Made by a program: the position numbers and the translations under genes. Shown here in pieces: positions 36,799 through 45,044 of a DNA stretch of 64,000 nt. The notes below the pieces were generated by a model. It saw nothing but the letters and a program-made list of their open reading frames with translations. It had not been told where the DNA came from and ran no database searches. Positions within the stretch are counted from its first letter, which is position 1; every line of letters starts with the position of its first letter. This stretch comes from Arcicella rigui (GTDB taxonomy: Bacteria > Bacteroidota > Bacteroidia > Cytophagales > Spirosomataceae): positions 62,001 to 126,000 of the forward strand of contig NZ_JAYFUM010000024.1 in NCBI RefSeq assembly GCF_034929435.1. Reading direction: 5' to 3'.

Positions 36799-37901
36799 AA
36801 GTAGCTTATTTGATGGGGTCTCTTAATCGAGGGGGAGCAGAAACATTAGTATTGGATATTTGTAAAAATATTAATGAACATAATTTTGAAATCATATTGA
36901 TTCATCGAAAAAATGGGCAGCTGAAAGAAGAGTTTGTTCAATCTGGTATTGAATTACACCAAATTCATCCAAAACATATTTTCGACATCGCTTATTTTAT
37001 AAAGCTTAGAAATATTATTATTGATAATAATATTCAAATCGTACATGCCCATCAAGTAATTGACGCTTGGTTAGCTTACTTAGCCACACTTTTTTTATCA
37101 AAAAAGGTCTTACTTAGTTTTCATGGTCATGGGATAAATGGCAATTTTACGGCAAACCTGTTAAGGAAGTGGGTTCTTACGAAAACAGCTTTGAATATTT
37201 TCGTAAGCTCATCACAAAAGAATTACTACGAGAAAAAATATAAGATTATTCCCAAAAGCATAGTACTGCCTAATGGGATAGATTTAAAAAAACTTCATGT
37301 TCAACATAAACAGTCAATTAAAGCTGAATTAGGGCTAAGTGATACAGCACTATTAATTGGTACGGTGGGGAACTTTACTTCAGGAAGAGACCACTTTACA
37401 CTTTGCAAATTTCTTTATCTCTTAAAACAAACAAACATTGAATTTAATTTTCTATTTATCGGGGCTGAATCTAAAACAGAACCTTCAATATACAATAAAT
37501 GCTTTGCTTATTGTCAAGAGAATGGGTTAGGGAATAATGTGTTTTTTTTAGGTACAAGAGCAGATGTTCCTGATATTCTTAGTCAATTAGATGTATTCAC
37601 ATATTCTACCGAACACGATACTTTTGGTATTGCAGTTGTTGAAGCAATGCTGATGGGTATTCCTGTATTTGTGAACGACTGGGAAGTAATGTTGGAAATT
37701 ACTAATGAAGGGAAATATGCAATTATATATAAAAGCAAAGATGAACATGACCTCTTAGGAAAGTTTAACCATTTTGTAGATAACATAGATACCTATCGAA
37801 AGGTAGCTAAAAAAAATACTTTAATACTCAAAGACAAGTACAGTATTGGAAGACATATTTTTAACTTAAAAAATATTTACAATTCACTTTTAAAAGATTA
37901 A
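36795..37901 (+). CDS. Glycosyltransferase, family 4
   Basis: The 368-residue GT-B protein has VAYLMGSLNRGGAETLVLDICKNI at the N-terminus, AHQVIDAWLAYLATL and FHGHG in the acceptor domain, IVLPNGIDLKKL at the hinge, and the EX7E motif in DTFGIAVVEAMLMGIPVFV. These are hallmarks of retaining GT4 transferases. It is translationally coupled to the preceding GT2 gene. Confidence 0.87.
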   Translation: MKVAYLMGSLNRGGAETLVLDICKNINEHNFEIILIHRKNGQLKEEFVQSGIELHQIHPKHIFDIAYFIKLRNIIIDNNIQIVHAHQVIDAWLAYLATLFLSKKVLLSFHGHGINGNFTANLLRKWVLTKTALNIFVSSSQKNYYEKKYKIIPKSIVLPNGIDLKKLHVQHKQSIKAELGLSDTALLIGTVGNFTSGRDHFTLCKFLYLLKQTNIEFNFLFIGAESKTEPSIYNKCFAYCQENGLGNNVFFLGTRADVPDILSQLDVFTYSTEHDTFGIAVVEAMLMGIPVFVNDWEVMLEITNEGKYAIIYKSKDEHDLLGKFNHFVDNIDTYRKVAKKNTLILKDKYSIGRHIFNLKNIYNSLLKD

Positions 37902-37904
37902 TAT

Positions 37905-39308
37905 TTGAAGCCTTTCTTTCCAAGATATTTTTCGTCAAAAGCAATAAGCCTTTATACGATTTTACTCTGTATATGCTCCATTCTCTTCTATAACAAAGTA
38001 CTACCTTACCATTGGATAGTATTTGGGTTTATAGAAGTAGTTGGTTTTTTTTATTTTGGTAATTTATTTACCAAAAACTGGTCTAACCTTTCTCCAGATA
38101 GTTTCATAAGGAAGCTCTTTAGAGTTGCACTTACTATTCGTATATTTTATGTTTTATTCAGTTACTATTTCTATTATTGGATGACTGGGAGTCCTTTTGA
38201 ATTTGATACTGCGGATGCTATGGGGTATCATGAAGAGGCTTTGTGGGTATTGGATTTACTTTCTAAAAAGCAATTACATATTTATTGGGTATATATAAAG
38301 GAAAATTATTCAGATTTAGGCTATGTTGCGTATTTAACCTTTATATATTCATTTTTAGCGAAGAGTGTTCTCCTTGTACGTTTGATAAAAGCAGTTTTAA
38401 GTGCTTATACCTGTGTTCTTATTTATAAAATAGCTAAAAGAAATTTTGGAAACTCAGTAGCGAATATTGCTGGAATCTCCTCTTTATTACTTCCTAATTT
38501 TATTTATTATTGTGGACTTCATTTAAAAGAGACCGAGATGATTTTTATATTGGTATTTTTTATTGAACGAGCTGATTATTTACTAAGAGAAAAAGAATTA
38601 AAACTATTTACATTATTTACAATTTTATTGTCAGGCGGAGCTCTTTTCTTTTTCCGTACAGTATTAGGGATTGCAGCATTATTAGCATTTATTACTGCAT
38701 TTACATTTTCCACTAATCGTTACTTAGGAATAAGGAAAAAAATAGGTTTAGGAACTATTGCAGTTCTTTTTATTATTCTCATGAGTGGTGGGGCAATAAG
38801 CAACGAAATTAACTCGCTATTAGAACAAAATAAGACGAATCAATCTGTGTCTATGCAAGCCCGAGCTAAACGAGTTTCAGGAAATAAATTAGCGGTTTAT
38901 GGTTCTGCTGTTGTTTTTGCTCCATTTATGCTTTTAGGCCCATTTCCTACTTTGGTAGATATAAAAACTCAACAGAATCAAATGTTGATGAATGGAGGTT
39001 ATTTTGTTCGAAATGTTTTTGTCTTTTTCTTATTTATAGGTTTAATTACCTTGGTTAATATGAAACAAATAAAAAACCATCTCCTAATTATAGTTTTTAC
39101 ATTTAGTTATTTAGTAGTAATAGCCTTGAGCAAATTTGCAATTTCGGAACGATTTCATTTCCCTGTTTTACCCTTTATCGTTATTTTATCATCTTATGGT
39201 ATTACAGAATTGAATACCAAAAATAAACAATACTACATTCCTTATTTGGTACTTGTTTTTTTTATTATTGTTGGATGGAATTATTTTAAACTTGCTGGAA
39301 GAGAGTAA
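37905..39308 (+). CDS. Polytopic membrane protein, GT-C-like transferase or repeat-unit polymerase
   Basis: About ten or more hydrophobic segments cover this 467-residue protein. The first large loop contains FEFDTADAMGYHEEALWVLD, an acidic D-x-A-D plus YH pattern like that of GT-C (PMT_2/ArnT-like) enzymes, and a later loop reads YYCGLHLKETEMI. The start is TTG at 37905, four bases after the previous stop. No other candidate Wzy or Wzx is seen in the window, so this could be the polymerase of a Wza/Wzc pathway, or a lipid-linked sugar transferase adding side branches on the periplasmic face. I cannot decide between them. Confidence 0.55.
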   Translation: MKPFFPRYFSSKAISLYTILLCICSILFYNKVLPYHWIVFGFIEVVGFFYFGNLFTKNWSNLSPDSFIRKLFRVALTIRIFYVLFSYYFYYWMTGSPFEFDTADAMGYHEEALWVLDLLSKKQLHIYWVYIKENYSDLGYVAYLTFIYSFLAKSVLLVRLIKAVLSAYTCVLIYKIAKRNFGNSVANIAGISSLLLPNFIYYCGLHLKETEMIFILVFFIERADYLLREKELKLFTLFTILLSGGALFFFRTVLGIAALLAFITAFTFSTNRYLGIRKKIGLGTIAVLFIILMSGGAISNEINSLLEQNKTNQSVSMQARAKRVSGNKLAVYGSAVVFAPFMLLGPFPTLVDIKTQQNQMLMNGGYFVRNVFVFFLFIGLITLVNMKQIKNHLLIIVFTFSYLVVIALSKFAISERFHFPVLPFIVILSSYGITELNTKNKQYYIPYLVLVFFIIVGWNYFKLAGRE

Positions 39309-39316
39309 TCATCAAA

Positions 39317-40243
39317 ATGAAAGTTTTATTTGTAAGTAGTGGTAATAAAAAAGGAAATATTTCACCTATTGTCTATAATCAAGGAGAGTCGCTAAAAAAT
39401 GCAGGTGTTGAAATTGACTATTACACTATTAACCAGAAAGGTCTTTTAGGCTATTTCAGAAATTTGCTACCATTATCAAAAGCAATACATTCAAAAAACT
39501 ACGATGTGATTCATGCGCACTATTCGTTATGTGGCTTTTTGGTAACGCTGGCGTCTCCTTATTTTTCTAATATTGTAGTTTCATTAATGGGGTCTTTTCA
39601 AAAGAATACATACAAATATTATTTGATTCGTATATTGGCAGCAGTGCGTTGGAAAGCAGTGATTGTAAAGTCTCAAAGAATGAAAAATCAGATTGGGTTA
39701 AGTAAAGCACCAATAATTCCAAATGGTGTTCAAGTAGATAAGTTTATTTTACACCAAAGTAGAGAAGAGATTAGATTAGAACTTGGATTTTTGCCTACTC
39801 AAAAAATTATCATATTTGTTTCCGACCCAGAACGACAGGAGAAAAACTTTTCATTATGCAAAGAATCTGTTGATTGTATTACAGATAAGAATGTAAAATT
39901 GATTACTGTCTTTAATAAAATACAAGAAGAAGTAGTAAAGTATATGTTAGCCGCCGACGTATTGATGTTAACGTCATTTACAGAAGGTTCTCCTAATGTA
40001 ATTAAAGAGGCAATGGCTGCTTGTTGCCCTATTGTATGTACAAATGTTGGGGATGTTCAACATCTACTTCAAGAAGTAAAAGGTACTTATATTATGAATA
40101 CATTTACGTCAATTGAAGGAGCAACTTTACTTGAAAAAGCCTTAAACTTTAACAAAAGAACTAATGGGTTGGACAAGCTAAAAGTGTTAGGACTGACAGC
40201 TAACGAAGTGGCAAATAAAATTATTAACCTTTATAATAAATGA
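39317..40243 (+). CDS. Glycosyltransferase, family 4 (short form)
   Basis: The 308-residue protein keeps the GT4 blocks VLFVSSGNKKGNISPIVYNQ, IHAHYSLCGFLVTL, APIIPNGVQVDKFIL and the EX7E region TEGSPNVIKEAMAACCPIV, but is about 60 residues shorter than usual, with a compact N-terminal domain. It ends overlapping the next gene (ATGA). Confidence 0.82.
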   Translation: MKVLFVSSGNKKGNISPIVYNQGESLKNAGVEIDYYTINQKGLLGYFRNLLPLSKAIHSKNYDVIHAHYSLCGFLVTLASPYFSNIVVSLMGSFQKNTYKYYLIRILAAVRWKAVIVKSQRMKNQIGLSKAPIIPNGVQVDKFILHQSREEIRLELGFLPTQKIIIFVSDPERQEKNFSLCKESVDCITDKNVKLITVFNKIQEEVVKYMLAADVLMLTSFTEGSPNVIKEAMAACCPIVCTNVGDVQHLLQEVKGTYIMNTFTSIEGATLLEKALNFNKRTNGLDKLKVLGLTANEVANKIINLYNK

Positions 40244-41568
40244 TTGAATTAATAAGAAAATCAAAAAACTTTCTTATCGTAGAGATAGCCTTACCAATTG
40301 TTGACCTATTTCTTGGTACTAAAATACACTATTACTTCTGCCAAATAAAACAAATGAATAAATGGTCTGCTCAAGAGGTGCAAAATTGGCAAAATGAACA
40401 ATTACACAATTTAGTCAACCATTTCTATTCAAATACGATTTATTATCGTCGTCTTTTTGATAAAATAGGTTTAAACCCTAAAGATATTAAAACAAAGGAG
40501 GATTTAGTTAAAATTCCTCTACTGAATAAAGATATTATTCGTGATCATTACGACGAGCTTATTCCATCAAATATAGCTTCATTACCACATAAAAAAGCAA
40601 GTTCTGGCGGTTCTTCTGGCAAGACTTTAAAATACCTTTTAGACAATAACACTTGGAGTTATACCACGGCCATTAAGATTTACTCATGGCAAACAAGCGG
40701 TTATCTGTATGGAGATGCTTATGCTACCATCGGAAGCTCATCTCTATTTTCGCCAAATCCTACCTTAAAACAAAGATTCTATCATTTATTCAAAAATAGC
40801 CTTCGAATAAGTGCATTAAATTTATCAGATGAAAAAATCTCTCAACTTATTCCTCTTTTAATTAAAAAGAGACCTAAATACCTGTACGGCTATGCTGCGG
40901 CATTATTTTTACTTGCCAAATATGTGAATAAAAATAAAATAAAATTAGACAGTGTAAAGGGATGTTTTCCAACCGCTGAAATGCTAACACCAGAATATCG
41001 TGCAGAAATAGAAAAGGCATTTGGATTTGTTATGGATTGTTATGGGGCACGTGATGGAGGTATAACGGCTTATGAAATTAATAAGGGATATTATAATGTT
41101 GGCTACAACAGTATAGCTGAGGTTGTAGATTGTTACGACAAAGATACGGGCAAATTATTGGTTACAGATTTACTAAGTTATTCTTTCCCATTTCTACGAT
41201 ATGACTTAGATGATGATGTAACACTTGCTGATAGCCAACAAACTTACAATTATAATGGCCAAGTAATAACAAAAATTATGGGAAGATCTCCTGACATTAT
41301 TCGTTTGGCAAATGGACATGTTTTAACTGGACCTGCTTTTCAAATGATGTTTGGAAGTTTTAATGTTCTTGCATACCGAATATCAAAATTAGATGATTTA
41401 ATACTTCAAATCGAAATACAACCAAATGAAATGTTTACCCAAGATGAAGAAAATCGACTATTAGGCATTTTAAAAAACCATGCTGGGAAGGAGTGTACTG
41501 TCAAATTATTAAAAGTAAAGGAGTTTACACCTAATAAAAATGGAAAAAGAAATTACTTTATAGCTTAA
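40240..41568 (+). CDS. CapK/PaaK-like adenylate-forming enzyme
   Basis: The 442-residue protein resembles phenylacetate-CoA ligase family members found in polysaccharide loci (CapK). The ATP-binding P-loop is KKASSGGSSGKTLKYLL, followed by CFPTAEMLTPEYRAEIEKAF, a YGARDGG adenylate block, FLRYDLDDDVTL and the KIMGRSPDIIRLANGHVLTG hinge. Its substrate is unknown; it may activate an acyl or amino-acyl group for attachment to the glycan. It is coupled to its upstream GT4 gene. Confidence 0.8.
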   Translation: MIELIRKSKNFLIVEIALPIVDLFLGTKIHYYFCQIKQMNKWSAQEVQNWQNEQLHNLVNHFYSNTIYYRRLFDKIGLNPKDIKTKEDLVKIPLLNKDIIRDHYDELIPSNIASLPHKKASSGGSSGKTLKYLLDNNTWSYTTAIKIYSWQTSGYLYGDAYATIGSSSLFSPNPTLKQRFYHLFKNSLRISALNLSDEKISQLIPLLIKKRPKYLYGYAAALFLLAKYVNKNKIKLDSVKGCFPTAEMLTPEYRAEIEKAFGFVMDCYGARDGGITAYEINKGYYNVGYNSIAEVVDCYDKDTGKLLVTDLLSYSFPFLRYDLDDDVTLADSQQTYNYNGQVITKIMGRSPDIIRLANGHVLTGPAFQMMFGSFNVLAYRISKLDDLILQIEIQPNEMFTQDEENRLLGILKNHAGKECTVKLLKVKEFTPNKNGKRNYFIA

Positions 41569-41578
41569 CTATTCAACT

Positions 41579-42673
41579 GTGAAAATTTTATTATACTTTG
41601 GTCATCCAGCTCAGTATCTTTTTTTGAGAGAAACCATTAGAAGATTACTAAAAACCGAAAATTATCAGTTAGTTGTATTAATAAAAACTAAGGATGTACT
41701 CGAAAACTTATTAAAATCAGATGGAATCCCATATCAAAATATTTTATTACACGAAAGGGGAAAGTCGAAGTTTGCAATCATTCTTAGCCTTTTTAGAAGA
41801 TTGTTTTCCATTTCAAAAATACTTTTAAAAGAAAAACCCGATTTATTAATTGGGACAGACGCAACGATTGCTCAACTTGGTTTTCTTTTTCGTATTCAGA
41901 GAATAACAATTACTGAAGATGATTATGATGTAATTAAAACACTTGGGAACTTAACATACCCTTATACACAAACAATTCTCTGCCCCAATGTTTGTGATGT
42001 TGGCAAATGGAAATACAAGAAAGTAGGTTATGATGGTTACATGAAATTAGGGTATTTACATCCAAATGTATTTACCCCAAATCCTCAAAAAATAAATAAG
42101 TATAATCTAAAGAAACCGTTTGTATTGATTCGTTTGGCTCGGCTTACCGCTCATCACGATTTTGGGATAAGTGGAATAAGTCATCAATTATTGCAAGAGT
42201 TAATTTTTCAAATCAGTAATAAGGGATTTGAAATTTATATTTCTTCTGAAGCTTCATTAAATTCACAATTTCTTGATTTTCAATTAAATATTCATCCTGA
42301 AGATATGCATCATGTTCTCTCCATGGCTTCTCTGCTTATTTGTGACAGCCAAAGTATGAGTGTTGAAGCTGCAATGTTGGGAGTTCCATCAATACGCTAC
42401 AGTAGTTTTGCGGGTAAAATTTCAGTTTTAGAGGAGCTTGAGCATAGTTACAATTTAACCTATGGAGTTCTTCCGGGTGATCAGGACAAATTAATACAAA
42501 TTTTAGACGAGCTTCTTTCAAGTAAAAATCTAAAAGAAATATTTCAAGACAGAAGGCAAATAATGTTATCTGAGAAAATAGATGTGACGGATTTTGTCGA
42601 ATGGTTTATCAAAAATTATCCTAATAGTATTTTAAATACATATAATACTCCAAGCAATACTACAAAAGCTTAA
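41579..42673 (+). CDS. DUF354 family protein (GT-B-like, polysaccharide locus)
   Basis: The protein begins with GTG at 41579 (KILLYFGHPAQYLFLRETIRRLLK) and has LLIGTDATIAQLGFLF, TLGNLTYPYTQTILCP, VRLARLTAHHDFGI-like wording and late CDSQSMSVEAAMLGVPSIRYSSF. This matches DUF354, a family related to GT-B sugar transferases/epimerases that commonly accompanies WecB-type epimerases, as here. No biochemical role is established. It is 10 bases past the CapK-like gene. Confidence 0.75.
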   Translation: MKILLYFGHPAQYLFLRETIRRLLKTENYQLVVLIKTKDVLENLLKSDGIPYQNILLHERGKSKFAIILSLFRRLFSISKILLKEKPDLLIGTDATIAQLGFLFRIQRITITEDDYDVIKTLGNLTYPYTQTILCPNVCDVGKWKYKKVGYDGYMKLGYLHPNVFTPNPQKINKYNLKKPFVLIRLARLTAHHDFGISGISHQLLQELIFQISNKGFEIYISSEASLNSQFLDFQLNIHPEDMHHVLSMASLLICDSQSMSVEAAMLGVPSIRYSSFAGKISVLEELEHSYNLTYGVLPGDQDKLIQILDELLSSKNLKEIFQDRRQIMLSEKIDVTDFVEWFIKNYPNSILNTYNTPSNTTKA

Positions 42674-42751
42674 TATCATATAAGGAAGTATTTGAACTTC
42701 TATATATTAAAAATCTCTGTTAACATATAAAGGTAAACGTTACCAATTTAG

Positions 42752-43891
42752 ATGCTAAAACTACTGACAATTATTGGTGCTCGTCCCCAAATTATTAAAT
42801 CCGCTGCTATTAGTCGAGCTATAAAATCTTATTATTCTACAAAAGTAAAAGAAGTTATTGTTCATACCGGACAGCATTACGATTCGCAAATGTCAGCGAT
42901 TTTCTTTGAAGAATTACAAATCCCACTACCCAAATATAACCTTCAAGTAGGTTCTGGAAAACACGGAGAACAGACCGCAAAGATGATTATGGGTATTGAA
43001 GAAATTTTAGAAAAAGAAAAACCTGATTTTTTGCTAGTTTATGGTGATACTAATTCTACTTTAGCAGGTGCAATTGCAGCTGCTAAAATTCATGTTCCTA
43101 TTGTTCATGTTGAGGCAGGCTTAAGGTCGTATAATAAAAAAATGCCTGAAGAAGTAAATAGAATTTTAACAGATCATGTTTCAACTTTTCTATTTTCTCC
43201 AACGATAACAGGGATGAAAAATCTTCAAAAAGAAGGTTTTAATTTACAATCCGTTGCTCCATTTACAGTAGATAATCCTGGTATATTTAATGTAGGAGAT
43301 GTTATGTATGATAATAGTTTATTTTTCGCTCAAATTGCTGCCGAAAAGATTGATATTCTCCATCAATTAAATGTAGAAAAAGACAAATATGTATTAGTTA
43401 CTATTCATCGAAATAATAATACAGATGATGAAATACGCCTAAATGAAATATTTGAGGCAATCTTACATATTTCAAAGGAATCTAAAATAGTAATGCCTCT
43501 ACATCCCAGAACTCTTAAACAAATTCAGCATTTATTGGACAAATCAATACTTGATGCTTTGAACCATCCTAATATATTGATGATACCCCCAGTATCGTAT
43601 TTAGAGATGATACAATTGGAAGAAAATTCACATATTATTATAACCGACTCTGGTGGAGTACAAAAGGAGGCATACTTCTTCTCAAAACCATGTATCATAC
43701 TTCGCTCTGAAACGGAATGGACAGAAATAATAGAATCGGGTTCGGGTATTTTATGTGACGCTATCAAAGAAATGATTATTAAAACCTATCATTTATTTGT
43801 AAATAAAGAGAAAGTTTTATTTACAAATATTTATGGAGCAGGAGATGCAGCAGTAAATATTATTAACATTCTGTTGGATTCCACACATTAA
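42752..43891 (+). CDS. wbpI: UDP-N-acetylglucosamine 2-epimerase family, WbpI-like
   Basis: The 379-residue protein has LLTIIGARPQIIKSAAISRAI, VHTGQHYD, GDTNSTLAGAIAAAKIHVPIVHVEAGLRS, MPEEVNRILTDHVS and DSGGVQKEAYFFSKPCIILR with TEWTEIIESG, all epimerase hallmarks. The wording (FFAQ, PVSYLEM, EAYFFSKPC) is closer to WbpI, which epimerises UDP-GlcNAc(3NAc)A to UDP-ManNAc(3NAc)A, than to WecB. With the TviB, WbpB, WbpE and WbpD homologues 25-30 kb upstream it would complete that pathway. A strong hairpin follows at 44035-44071, ending the operon. Confidence 0.85.
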   Translation: MLKLLTIIGARPQIIKSAAISRAIKSYYSTKVKEVIVHTGQHYDSQMSAIFFEELQIPLPKYNLQVGSGKHGEQTAKMIMGIEEILEKEKPDFLLVYGDTNSTLAGAIAAAKIHVPIVHVEAGLRSYNKKMPEEVNRILTDHVSTFLFSPTITGMKNLQKEGFNLQSVAPFTVDNPGIFNVGDVMYDNSLFFAQIAAEKIDILHQLNVEKDKYVLVTIHRNNNTDDEIRLNEIFEAILHISKESKIVMPLHPRTLKQIQHLLDKSILDALNHPNILMIPPVSYLEMIQLEENSHIIITDSGGVQKEAYFFSKPCIILRSETEWTEIIESGSGILCDAIKEMIIKTYHLFVNKEKVLFTNIYGAGDAAVNIINILLDSTH

Positions 43892-44034
43892 CGTTCAGAA
43901 ACTGAAAAGTAAGAATTGCATCATTGTTATGATATTACCTAAATGTGAATTTTATTTCAAAATAACCTATTAACCAGCTGAATAGTAGCCGATTTGAATA
44001 ATACAAATACGATTTTAATATATACAAATCAAGA

Positions 44035-44075
44035 AGATATGGAGCAAATACATACTATTTGCTCCATATCTATTT
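44035..44075 (+). terminator. 16-bp perfect stem-loop after the polysaccharide operon
   Basis: AGATATGGAGCAAATA (44035-44050) pairs exactly with TATTTGCTCCATATCT (44056-44071) around a five-base loop, followed by a T/A-rich tail. It lies between wbpI and the URO-D gene and is likely bidirectional or an operon boundary; the T-run is weak. Confidence 0.6.
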
Positions 44076-44116
44076 AATACTCATTAAAATATAGAATTAC
44101 AAATTAACTATTTATT

Positions 44117-45028
44117 ATGGATATTTCATTTTGGAAACACCATCCAATCTCAGATCAGCACGGTCATCAGCTGGCACAAGAAGCTATTGATTTTCAATAT
44201 AAATTTCAATTTGATTTCCTGAAATTAACCCCTGCTGGAGACTGGCTCGCAGTCTGTTATGGAGCAGAAGATGAAGTGTGGGAAAACGACTCGGTAGGCA
44301 GACGAAAGATAACAGGTTTGCCCATAAAAGAAATCAAGGATTTTTATACACTTCAGAACTTTTCGTTTCAAGAAGACTTACTTGTAGAAATCCTTAAAGC
44401 TTCAAATATTTGCTGTACACAGGTTGAAGTACCTGTATATTTAACTATTTTTTGTCCTTTATCACAGTTAATTCAAATTTCTGGAATAGACTTGTTTTTA
44501 AGGACTATTCAAACAGAACCAGAAGCTATTTATGCTGCCCTTGATGTCATAAATCATAATACAAAAAAAGTAATAGAAAAAGCTTCAGAAATCGGTGTGA
44601 AAGGGTTATACTACGTCACACAGCACATGCAAGCAAACCTGCTTTCTTTTGAAATATATAATCAAATTGGTAAACTTTATGATGAAGACTGTTTATTGAA
44701 AGCAGCTGAATCATTCGATGCTATTATTTTTCACTTACATGGCAATGATTGTTATGCTTGTATAGCCGAGAATATTCCTAAATTAAGTATCCATTACTCT
44801 TATAATCAAGCTGAAACAATCAATAGAATCTCTATTAAAAATGCTGGGTATCCTATTATTTATGGATTACCCGCATTAATATTGAGTGAAGCTAATAACC
44901 TGCAAGATTGTAAAAAAATCCTTGAAAAATTTCCGACCAATACCTTACTTACCTGTGACTGTGTTTTACCATTAGATTTTCCATCTGAGAAAATAAACCT
45001 ATGGAAATCATTTGCACACAGTCTTTAA
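44117..45028 (+). CDS. Uroporphyrinogen decarboxylase (URO-D) family protein, not HemE
   Basis: The 303-residue protein belongs to the URO-D/MtaA superfamily: FDFLKLTPAGDWLAVCYG near the N-terminus, VPVYLTIFCPLSQLIQISG, an IIFHLHGNDCY segment at about residue 215 and TCDCVLPLDFP at the C-terminus. The HxHG and terminal Cys positions correspond to the metal-binding positions of MtaA-like corrinoid methyltransferases, but true HemE features are absent and the gene is not near haem genes. It is 16 bases from the A-T-TE synthetase gene, so the two probably form one pathway. Its reaction (methyl transfer, decarboxylation or other) cannot be predicted. Confidence 0.72.
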   Translation: MDISFWKHHPISDQHGHQLAQEAIDFQYKFQFDFLKLTPAGDWLAVCYGAEDEVWENDSVGRRKITGLPIKEIKDFYTLQNFSFQEDLLVEILKASNICCTQVEVPVYLTIFCPLSQLIQISGIDLFLRTIQTEPEAIYAALDVINHNTKKVIEKASEIGVKGLYYVTQHMQANLLSFEIYNQIGKLYDEDCLLKAAESFDAIIFHLHGNDCYACIAENIPKLSIHYSYNQAETINRISIKNAGYPIIYGLPALILSEANNLQDCKKILEKFPTNTLLTCDCVLPLDFPSEKINLWKSFAHSL

Positions 45029-45044
45029 TAGTCACAACATTATC

